DNA of 64,000 nucleotides from Roseomonas haemaphysalidis. Lineage in GTDB: Bacteria; Pseudomonadota; Alphaproteobacteria; Acetobacterales; Acetobacteraceae. This document shows, one piece after another, positions 57,417-64,000 of the stretch. How positions within the stretch are numbered: position 1 is the first letter of the stretch; the number at the start of each line of letters is the position of its first letter. Made by a program: the position numbers and the translations under genes. The notes beneath the pieces are model-generated. The model was not told where the DNA came from, ran no database searches, and worked only from the letters and a program-made list of their open reading frames with translations. The DNA is taken from contig NZ_CP061177.1 in assembly GCF_017355405.1 (NCBI RefSeq), forward strand, positions 186,001 through 250,000, in the 5' to 3' direction.

Positions 57417-58733
57417 ATGAGCGTGACCGCCAGCGACAGCAACCAGGCCCTGCAGTCCCGCCGCGAGCAGGCCGTGCCGCGCGGCGTGGCCACGCAGCTG
57501 CCGGTCTTCGCCGCCAAGGCCGAGAACGCCGTGATCACGGATGTGGAGGGCCGCCGCTATATCGACTTCGGCGCCGGCATCGCGGTGGTCAACACCGGCC
57601 ACATGCACCCCAAGGTCAAGGCCGCCGTCGCCGCGCAGCTGGAGAACTTCAGCCACACCTGCTTCCAGGTGACGCCTTATGAAAGCTACATCCGCCTGGC
57701 CGAGCGGCTGAACGAAAAGGTGCCGACGCGCGGCCCCCGCAAGACCATCTTCCTGACCACCGGCGCGGAAGCGATCGAGAACGCCGTCAAGATCGCCCGC
57801 GCCCATACCGGCCGCGCCGGCGTGATCGCCTTCTCGGGCGCCTTCCACGGCCGCACGCTGCTGGGCATGGCGCTGACCGGCAAGGTGGTGCCCTACAAGG
57901 TGGGCTTCGGCCCCATGCCGGGCGACATCTACCACCTGCCCTTCCCCGTCGCCTACCACGGCCGCGAGGTGGCGCAGACGCTGGACGCGCTCGAGACGCT
58001 GTTCAAGGCGGACGTGGACCCGAAGCGCATCGCCGCCATGATCATCGAGCCGGTGCAGGGCGAGGGCGGCTTCTACATCGCCCAGGCCGAGCTGCTGCAG
58101 GGCCTGCGCCGCATCTGCGACGAGCACGGCATCGTCATGATCGTGGACGAGGTGCAGACCGGCTTCGCCCGAACGGGCAAGCTGTTCGCCATCGAGCATT
58201 CCGGCGTGCAGCCGGACATGGTGACCATGGCCAAGTCCCTGGCAGGCGGCTTTCCGCTGTCCGCCGTCACTGGCCGCGCCGAGATCATGGACGCCCCCGG
58301 CCCCGGTGGCCTCGGCGGCACTTATGGCGGCAACCCGCTGGCCTGCGCCGCCGCCAACGCCGTGCTGGACGTGATCGAGGAGGAAGGGCTTTGCGCCCGC
58401 GCCGACGCGATCGGCGAGCTGCTGGTCAACCGCATCAAGCAGCTGCAGGACAGCAACAGCCTGAAGGGCGTGGTGGGCGATATCCGCGCCCTCGGCGCCA
58501 TGGTGGCGATGGAGCTGGTGGCGGGCGGCGAGGCCGACCGGCCGGACCCGGACCTCGCCAAGGCCCTGGTGGCGCGCTCCGCGCAGAAGGGGCTGGTGCT
58601 GCTGTCGTGCGGCGTGCGCGGCAACGTCATCCGGTTCCTGGTGCCGCTCACCGCCTCGGACGCGCTGGTCAACGAGGGCATGGACATCCTGGGCGAGGCG
58701 CTGCGCGAATGCGTGGCCGAACGCGCGGCCTGA
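57417..58733 (+). CDS. gabT: 4-aminobutyrate aminotransferase
   Basis: A 438-residue class III PLP transaminase converting GABA and 2-oxoglutarate to succinic semialdehyde and glutamate. It has YIDFGAGIAVVNTGHMHPKV, FLTTGAEAIENAVKIARAHT, FSGAFHGRTLLGMALTGKV, IIEPVQGEGGF, VDEVQTGFARTGKLFA and the PLP lysine in MAKSLAGGFPLSAVTG, then GGTYGGNPLACAAA. All fit GabT better than ArgD. The next gene starts four bases later. Upstream lies the repeat-rich region described above. Confidence 0.93.
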   Translation: MSVTASDSNQALQSRREQAVPRGVATQLPVFAAKAENAVITDVEGRRYIDFGAGIAVVNTGHMHPKVKAAVAAQLENFSHTCFQVTPYESYIRLAERLNEKVPTRGPRKTIFLTTGAEAIENAVKIARAHTGRAGVIAFSGAFHGRTLLGMALTGKVVPYKVGFGPMPGDIYHLPFPVAYHGREVAQTLDALETLFKADVDPKRIAAMIIEPVQGEGGFYIAQAELLQGLRRICDEHGIVMIVDEVQTGFARTGKLFAIEHSGVQPDMVTMAKSLAGGFPLSAVTGRAEIMDAPGPGGLGGTYGGNPLACAAANAVLDVIEEEGLCARADAIGELLVNRIKQLQDSNSLKGVVGDIRALGAMVAMELVAGGEADRPDPDLAKALVARSAQKGLVLLSCGVRGNVIRFLVPLTASDALVNEGMDILGEALRECVAERAA

Positions 58734-58737
58734 TCCC

Positions 58738-59376
58738 ATGAGCCTGCTCCGCTCCCTGCCGCGGGTCGCGGCGGGGGGCGCGTTGCTGGCGCTGCTGGCG
58801 CTGGCGGCGGGGCGGATCGGCCAGCGCGGCGCGTTGCCGGTGCCGGACGCGCTGCTGGCCATCGGTGCCGCGCGGCTGGGCGAGATCGCCGCCCTGGGTG
58901 CCGCGCTGGCCCTGCTCGCGACCCTGTTGCTGCGGCCGATGCCGGACTTCCTGGGTCGCGCCCTGCGCGGCGGCTTCTGGACCGGCGTGGCCAGCATGGC
59001 CGTGCTGCAGCAGGGCGCCTGCTTTCTGTTGTTCCACCTGTTCCACGCCCTGCCCGATCCCGGCTTCAGCCTGGCGCCCGTGCCGGCGCTGGGCGGCATG
59101 CCGGCCTATGTGGCGCTGCTGCTGGCCGGCGGGCTGGCGGGCGTCCTGCTGGCCCTGGCGGTGCAATGGCTGCCTTTGATGTGGCTGCCCGGCGCCGATC
59201 TGGCGCTGGGCCTCGCCGCCGGGGCGCTGGGGCTGTCGCAGCTGGCGGGCGTCGTGCCGGTGCCGCCTTTCGCCGTGGAAGCGCCCGGCTGGTGGGCCAA
59301 TCTGGTCGCCAACGGCTCCTGGGGCCTTGGCACGGTGTTGCTGCTGCGCCCGCTGGAACTGCTGGGCAGCGAATAA
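58738..59376 (+). CDS. Unknown multi-pass membrane protein linked to gabT
   Basis: A 212-residue protein with five to six predicted helices, such as VAAGGALLALLALAAGRIG, LGEIAALGAALALLATLLL, AYVALLLAGGLAGVLLALAVQWL and DLALGLAAGALGLSQLAGVV. I do not recognise a family. It starts four bases after the gabT stop, so it is translated from the same message; a role in membrane transport or sensing near GABA use is speculation. Confidence 0.7.
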   Translation: MSLLRSLPRVAAGGALLALLALAAGRIGQRGALPVPDALLAIGAARLGEIAALGAALALLATLLLRPMPDFLGRALRGGFWTGVASMAVLQQGACFLLFHLFHALPDPGFSLAPVPALGGMPAYVALLLAGGLAGVLLALAVQWLPLMWLPGADLALGLAAGALGLSQLAGVVPVPPFAVEAPGWWANLVANGSWGLGTVLLLRPLELLGSE

Positions 59377-59431
59377 ACCCGCCCTGCCCCGGTTGAGCCC
59401 GGCCGCCATCCCGGGGCATAAGGCAGGCGGC

Positions 59432-59503
<72 letters not shown>

Positions 59504-59529
59504 TGCCCTGCCAGCCCGGAAGATCCGCC

Positions 59530-60390
59530 ATGCCCCAGCCCGTCGCCGTGCTCACCCTGGTTCGCGGCCGGGGCGACCATCTGGCCAACCTGCTGGAAGG
59601 GCTGGGCCGCGGCTCCCGCCGCCCCGACCTCGTGGTCGTGGCGGACATGAACGACACCCCCACCGCCCTGCCCGCCACGCCGTTTCCGCTGCGCCAGCCG
59701 CACCGGCCCGCCGGCACCCTGCCACTCGCCGCCGCACGCAACGCGGCCGCCGCCGCCGCCGGCGACACGCCGCTGCTGGTCTTCCTGGACGTGGATTGCA
59801 TTCCCGGCGCCGGATGCGTCGCAGCCCTGGCGGATGCGCTGGAACAGCACAACGCCCTGGTCTGCGCCGACATCCGCTACCTGCCCGCCGGCATCGCCGC
59901 CCCGGGATGGACGGAAGCCGACCTGCTGCGGCACGGCCATTCCCACCCCGTGCGCCCCTTTCCCGCCGCCGGCCTGCGGGCCGAGCCGAATGCCGGGCTG
60001 TTCTGGTCCCTCGGCTTCGGCATTCGCGCCGCAAGCTTCCGCCGCCTCGGCGGCTTCGACGAGGGCTTCACCGGCTACGGGGCCGAGGACACCGACCTCG
60101 GCTTCCGGGCCCGCGATGCCGGCATCCCGCTGCTGTTCAGCGGCGATGCCCGTGCCTTCCACCAGCATCACGCCAGCTTCGACCCGCCCCTGCAGCACGT
60201 GGCCGACATCGCCACCAACGCCTGGCGCTTCCGCCAGCGCCACGGCTTCTGGCCGATGGACGGCTGGCTGGATGCCTTTGCCGCCCTGGGCCTGATCGCG
60301 CCGCCGGGCGACGGGCCCATCGCGCTGCTGCGGGCGCCGACCGGGGCGGAGCTGGCGGCGGCGCGGCGGCCGGAGGGGGCGCCGTTCTGA
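59530..60390 (+). CDS. Glycosyltransferase family 2-like protein
   Basis: The 286-residue protein is a GT-A enzyme. It has an N-terminal nucleotide-binding fold (MPQPVAVLTLVRGRGDHLANLLEGL), the DxD-like LVFLDVDCIPGAG at about 85, and the galactosyltransferase-type C-terminal segment FRRLGGFDEGFTGYGAEDTDLGFRARDAGIPLLF. The sugar donor and acceptor are unknown. It starts 26 bases after tRNA-Thr and converges on a second glycosyltransferase group. Confidence 0.85.
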   Translation: MPQPVAVLTLVRGRGDHLANLLEGLGRGSRRPDLVVVADMNDTPTALPATPFPLRQPHRPAGTLPLAAARNAAAAAAGDTPLLVFLDVDCIPGAGCVAALADALEQHNALVCADIRYLPAGIAAPGWTEADLLRHGHSHPVRPFPAAGLRAEPNAGLFWSLGFGIRAASFRRLGGFDEGFTGYGAEDTDLGFRARDAGIPLLFSGDARAFHQHHASFDPPLQHVADIATNAWRFRQRHGFWPMDGWLDAFAALGLIAPPGDGPIALLRAPTGAELAAARRPEGAPF

Positions 60391-60403
60391 GGGGTGGGTG
60401 AAG

Positions 60404-60556
60404 GTTGGGGGAATGGATGCTCCCAAACCCCCATCTTTTTTCTGTCTGTTTTCCGGGTGCGGCCGCGGTGGCGCCAGGCGGAAGCGTCCAGCGGGCGGAC
60501 GCTTCCGGATAGCAAGAGAAGAAGATGGGGTTCGGGGAAGACTTCATTCGTCCCCG
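60404..60556. repeat. Paired hairpin repeat, copy 3
   Basis: Between two convergent glycosyltransferase genes lie TTGGGGGAATGGATGCTCCCAA, then ACCCCCATCTTTTTTCTGTC (60427-60446), an inner perfect 11-bp palindrome CGGAAGCGTCC/GGACGCTTCCG (60479-60507), and GAAGAAGATGGGG with a final GGGGA/TCCCC hairpin. The layout matches copies 1 and 2. Confidence 0.7.
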
Positions 60557-60564
60557 GTTTCAGG

Positions 60565-61590
60565 TCACGCCGCCGAGGCGACCCCGTCCAGCCAGCCCGC
60601 TAGCCGCCCCACCGCCCCCGGCGCGTGCAGCGCGCCGATGCGGGCCGGGTCCAGCGCCAGCGCCCGGTCCAGCAGCCCGGGCCAGTCCGCCGCCGCCGGC
60701 CATTCCGGCAGCACGCAGGCGGCGCCCAGTTCCGCCAGCCGCTGCGCCTTCAGCGTCTGCTCGCCGAAGGGACGCGGTTCCGGCAGGCAAAGGAAGGGTT
60801 TGGCCAGGGCGGCGGCCTCGGCCACCAGCCCGTCGCCGGCGCCGCCCACCAGCACGGCGGCCCCGGCCAGCAGGGGCTGCGGGTCGGCCACCCAGCCGAG
60901 CAGCTCCAGGTTGGCGGGCAGCGCTGCATCGCCGGACACGGGGCCGATCACGCGCCACCGCCAGCCCGGCGTGGCGCGGGCGGCAGCGGCCAGGGCGACG
61001 GCGTCGCCCCCCGTGCCACCCTGGCCGAAGACCACGGTCACGCTGCGTTCCGCCACCGGCGCGGTGCCGGCGGCGACATCGGTCAGGAAGCCGGCATAGA
61101 AGGTCTTTTCCACCACCCAGTCCGGCGTGGCGGGGTCTTCCAGGGCGGCTGGAAAGGGTGCGACCAGATGCTGCGCGGCGGCAAAGGCGTGCAGGTGCGG
61201 CGGGTCGTCCCGGCGGCCGGCGAGGCGGAACAGCGCCACGGGCACGGAGCACAACCGGGCCAGCAGCGCCGCCTCGGCGGACACGTCCACCACCAGCAGG
61301 GCCGGGTCGGCCTCGCCCATCCAGGCAGCCAGCGCGGCGCTGCGCCGGCGCAGGCCGGAATGGCGCAGCGGCGCGTAATGCAGCAGGGGCGGCGGCACGC
61401 CGGGCGTGGCGCCGGGGACGGGCGCGTCGTCGGCGAGGTTCAAGGTGGCGCCGGGTGCCGCGGCCTGCTGCGCGGCGTTGAAGGTGCCGATCAGGGTGCA
61501 GGGTGTCGCCATGGCGCGGGCCACCGCCACGGCGCGGCGCCAGTGGCCGATGCCATGGTGATGCACGTAGTAGCCGACCGGCTGCGGCAT
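60565..61590 (-). CDS. MurG-like (GT-B) glycosyltransferase
   Basis: A 341-residue protein with the GT28/MurG plan: GYYVHHHGIGHWRRAVAVARAM at the start (HGIGH glycine-rich loop) and a C-terminal donor domain with VTVVFGQGGTGGDAVAL and PLLAGAAVLVGGAGDGLVAEAAALAKPFLCLPEPRPFGEQTLKAQRL, matching the GGxxS/EA region. It may act on a lipid or secondary-metabolite acceptor. Its ATG overlaps the previous gene's stop by one base (TGATG). Confidence 0.82.
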   Translation of the reverse strand: MPQPVGYYVHHHGIGHWRRAVAVARAMATPCTLIGTFNAAQQAAAPGATLNLADDAPVPGATPGVPPPLLHYAPLRHSGLRRRSAALAAWMGEADPALLVVDVSAEAALLARLCSVPVALFRLAGRRDDPPHLHAFAAAQHLVAPFPAALEDPATPDWVVEKTFYAGFLTDVAAGTAPVAERSVTVVFGQGGTGGDAVALAAAARATPGWRWRVIGPVSGDAALPANLELLGWVADPQPLLAGAAVLVGGAGDGLVAEAAALAKPFLCLPEPRPFGEQTLKAQRLAELGAACVLPEWPAAADWPGLLDRALALDPARIGALHAPGAVGRLAGWLDGVASAA

Positions 61591-62618
61591 CAGGCGGCGA
61601 TGCGCCCGTCGCGGGCCAGGGCTTCCAGCGCGGCGGTGGCGGTGGCGATGGGCGCCTCGGCCTGCGGCAGCGCCGGCAGCAGCGGTTCGGCGCGGGCCAG
61701 AAAGGCGATGTCGTTGGGGCAGCCCGCGGCCAGCGCCGCCAGCTTGCCTTCCAGCCGGCGGGCATGGAACAGGGCCCGCAGGTCGGCGCGGCGTTGCAGC
61801 AGGGCCTGCCAGAAGGCGGCATCGGACAACAGGTGCGGCGCGCCGGTTTCGGCGATCCGCCGCCATTTCACCATTTCGGTCGCCATGCCGCCGCTGGCGC
61901 GGCCGTCCTCGCGGGCGGACACGCGCACAAACACCGCGGGGTCGTGGCGCAGGCGGCCGCCGGCGCGCTCCACTTCGGCCACCAGTGCGTTGTCCTCGCC
62001 GCAGGGCAAGGGGGGCAGGCCGCCGATGGCCTCGTAGAAGGGCGCGGCGATGGCCAGGCTGCCGGCGACGTGGTCGCCGTGCCGGGGCGCCGGGTCCCAG
62101 GGCAGCGGATCGATGCGGTCGGCCAGGGCCCGCACCGCGGCCCAGTAGCGGGCGACGGTGTCGCGCACCGCCAACAGCCCGGGGGGCAGCGGCAGAGAAT
62201 CATCCAGGTCGATGCGCCCACCGACGCAGTCGGCCCCCTCCGCCAGGGCCCGCAGCTGGGCGCCGATCCAGTCCGGCGGCGGCAGGGCATCGGCATCGGT
62301 GCTGATCAGCGCGCCTTCCGGCTCGCCATCCCGCCGCAGCCAGTCCAGGCCGAGCGCCAGGGCCTGGCGGCGGGCAAAGCCGACATGCGCCTCGTCGCCG
62401 AGCAGGCGGGCTTCCTGGACCCGCAGGTCCAGGGCGGGGTGGGCGCTGGCGCGGGCCACGGCGGCGGTCGCATCCGTGCAGTTGTTGGCCAGCAGCAGGA
62501 CCCGCAGCGGCCGGTCCGGGCCGGCCGCGCGCTGCGCCGCCAGCGCGCGCAGCAGGCGTGGCACCGCCGCCGCCTCGTCCTTGGCGGGAACGCAGACGAC
62601 GCAGGGCAGCGGGGTCAC
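61590..62618 (-). CDS. Glycosyltransferase family 2 protein
   Basis: A 342-residue GT-A enzyme with a GTG start at 62618 that overlaps the upstream stop (GTGA). It has VVCVPAKDEAAAVPRLLRAL, LLLANNCTDATAAVAR and the metal-binding LISTDADALPPPDWIG, then GGLPPLPCGEDNALVAEVERAGGRLRHDPAVFVRVSAR, the usual ED-acidic catalytic region. The acceptor is unknown. It sits in the middle of a three-gene overlapping operon. Confidence 0.87.
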   Translation of the reverse strand: MTPLPCVVCVPAKDEAAAVPRLLRALAAQRAAGPDRPLRVLLLANNCTDATAAVARASAHPALDLRVQEARLLGDEAHVGFARRQALALGLDWLRRDGEPEGALISTDADALPPPDWIGAQLRALAEGADCVGGRIDLDDSLPLPPGLLAVRDTVARYWAAVRALADRIDPLPWDPAPRHGDHVAGSLAIAAPFYEAIGGLPPLPCGEDNALVAEVERAGGRLRHDPAVFVRVSAREDGRASGGMATEMVKWRRIAETGAPHLLSDAAFWQALLQRRADLRALFHARRLEGKLAALAAGCPNDIAFLARAEPLLPALPQAEAPIATATAALEALARDGRIAA

Positions 62619-63820
62619 GGCATCGCCACGGGCGGGCGCGGCGCCTTGGCCACCGGCAGCAGCGCCGGGTGCGGCGCGGCCACCGGGCGGTCCACATGCA
62701 TCACCGCGCGCCCGGCCACCGGGGCGCTGGACAGCGCCGGGGCCAGCATGCCGCGATACACGGCCTCGTAGCCCGCCACCATCACCGTGGCATCGCAGGT
62801 CTGCTCGGCACGGCGGCGGCAGGCGGCGCGGCTCAGGCGGCCGGCGCGCAGAATGGCGTCGGCCAGCGCCTCCACATCGTCGGCGGGTGCGAGGGCGCCG
62901 GTGGCGGCATCGACGATCTCCGGCAGCGCGCCGCGCGCGAAGCCCGCGACCGGCGTGCCGCAGGCCAGCGCCTCGGCCACCACCAGGCCGTAGGGCTCCT
63001 CCCAGCGCGGCGTGCACAGCGCCACGCGGGCGCGGGCCACCTCGCGCGCCAGTTCGGCGTGGCCGAGGTGGCCGATATACTCGATGTCGCCGCCCAACCG
63101 CGGCTGGATCTCGCTTTGCCAGTAGCTGAGGTTGTTCAACGGCCCGGCCACGCGCAGCGGAATGCCGGCACGGCGGGCGGCGTCGATCGCCAGATGGGTG
63201 CCCTTTTCCGGCACCACGCGGCCGGACCAGATGGCATGCTCGCCCGCCACCGCGCCAAAGGCGAATTGCTGCAGGTCGATGCCGTTGCGCACCACGGCAT
63301 CCACCGGCACCACCGGCTGCCAGATGTCGCGCACGCAGCCGGACACGGCGGCAAAGCGCATGCCCTCGCCACTGCGGTCACGCACGCCGGTTTCCAGGGT
63401 CGGGAACGGGGGCGTGTGAAAGGCGGTGAGCATGGGTATGGGCAGGCAATGCGCCATGGTCAGCGGCAGGTCGTGCAACGCGGCGTTGTGCACGATGTCG
63501 AAGCGCCCCAGGGCCACCCGCTCCATGATCCGGCGGTAGGCGTCCAGCTCGGCCACCCCCACCTGCTCCTCCAGCAACAGGTCGCCATGGCCTTCGCCGG
63601 TCGGCGGGCCGCTGGGACACAGGCCCAGCGCCGGGTCCGAGCCTTCAGCCGCGAACAGCGTCACGCGATGGCCGCGGCGGATCAGAAAGCGCGCCAGAAG
63701 ATGGGTGTGCATCTCCAGGCCGCCGGCGAAGGGCTCCGCGATCGGGTATTTCAGGTGGGCGATCAGCGCGATGTTCAGCGGCACGGAGGGGGCGGCATCG
63801 ATCAGGGCGACATCAATCAT
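62615..63820 (-). CDS. Glycosyltransferase family 4 protein
   Basis: A 401-residue GT-B enzyme beginning with MIDVALIDAAPSVPLNIALIAHLKYPIAEPFAGGLEMHTHLLA, typical of GT4. The donor domain has AIWSGRVVPEKGTHLAIDAARRAGIPLRVAGPL and the retaining-enzyme signature WEEPYGLVVAEALACGTPVAGFARGALPEIV. ATG 63820 is chosen for GGAG six bases upstream. It is the first of three overlapping glycosyltransferase genes. Confidence 0.9.
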   Translation of the reverse strand: MIDVALIDAAPSVPLNIALIAHLKYPIAEPFAGGLEMHTHLLARFLIRRGHRVTLFAAEGSDPALGLCPSGPPTGEGHGDLLLEEQVGVAELDAYRRIMERVALGRFDIVHNAALHDLPLTMAHCLPIPMLTAFHTPPFPTLETGVRDRSGEGMRFAAVSGCVRDIWQPVVPVDAVVRNGIDLQQFAFGAVAGEHAIWSGRVVPEKGTHLAIDAARRAGIPLRVAGPLNNLSYWQSEIQPRLGGDIEYIGHLGHAELAREVARARVALCTPRWEEPYGLVVAEALACGTPVAGFARGALPEIVDAATGALAPADDVEALADAILRAGRLSRAACRRRAEQTCDATVMVAGYEAVYRGMLAPALSSAPVAGRAVMHVDRPVAAPHPALLPVAKAPRPPVAMP

Positions 63821-64000
63821 GCAGGGCTCCATTCCGGCGAATCCGGAAACTGACTGGTCAGAAGCCGAGGCAGGTGGCCGATGGGCCGGGAAGGGACGCC
63901 GGAATGCCGGCGGAGCCGTGGCAGCTGAGCCAGGAAAACGGCTGGGGCGCCCCCCGGTTGCGCAACAGGTGCCCGGACGGGGACGCACGGGAGGATGGAA

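Noticed and set aside
61590..63017. Longer start for the GT2 gene (475 codons)
   Set aside because: The first 130 codons overlap the GT4 gene in another frame and are low complexity. The GTG at 62618 gives the normal family N-terminus.

Overview
The window is about 64 kb of very GC-rich DNA from an alphaproteobacterium. The S10/spc/alpha ribosomal cluster without infA, the order tuf, tRNA-Trp, secE, nusG, rplKAJL, rpoBC, and the ArsR-methyltransferase/metH pair fit the Rhodospirillales. Overall character suggests Acetobacteraceae, Roseomonas-like; that family call is an inference. There is no rRNA operon, insertion sequence, CRISPR array, prophage or integrase.

Positions 1-24 kb hold metabolic, transport and regulatory genes. 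On the minus strand are a cation-efflux pump, a TonB-like protein and a cobalamin adenosyltransferase cut by the window edge, then metH preceded by an ArsR-methyltransferase fusion that reads towards it. A small CxCC protein diverges from this regulator across a palindrome. Next come a gluconolactonase-like protein, a GNAT acetyltransferase and an exported phytase-like protein. An EmrAB-type efflux pump diverges from a TetR regulator, with two matching operators between them. A type III PLP decarboxylase with a long leader, an Lrp/AsnC regulator and a complete dipeptide/oligopeptide ABC importer (five genes and a terminator) lie on the plus strand. NAD kinase and a glutathione S-transferase follow on the minus strand.

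Positions 24-55 kb are the core information-processing block, all on the minus strand. Read in the direction of transcription it is: tRNA-Tyr, tRNA-Gly, tuf (copy 2), terminator, tRNA-Trp, secE, nusG, DUF2062 gene, terminator, rplK, rplA, rplJ, rplL, rpoB, rpoC, hairpin, promoter, rpsL, rpsG, tuf (copy 1), rpsJ through secY, adk, then rpsM, rpsK, rpoA, rplQ and a terminator. The usual fusA between rpsG and tuf is missing. The two tuf genes encode identical proteins.

Positions 55-64 kb are mostly on the plus strand: an rlmB-type rRNA methyltransferase with a long basic tail, two small unknown ORFs, gabT coupled to an unknown membrane protein, and tRNA-Thr. A glycosyltransferase group follows: one gene on plus converging on three overlapping genes on minus. 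The stretch just upstream of gabT holds several inverted repeats that could form competing hairpins. A family of strong hairpins with a G-run/ATTC core, often beside a C5ATCT(T)n tract, recurs between genes in the accessory parts and not in the ribosomal block.
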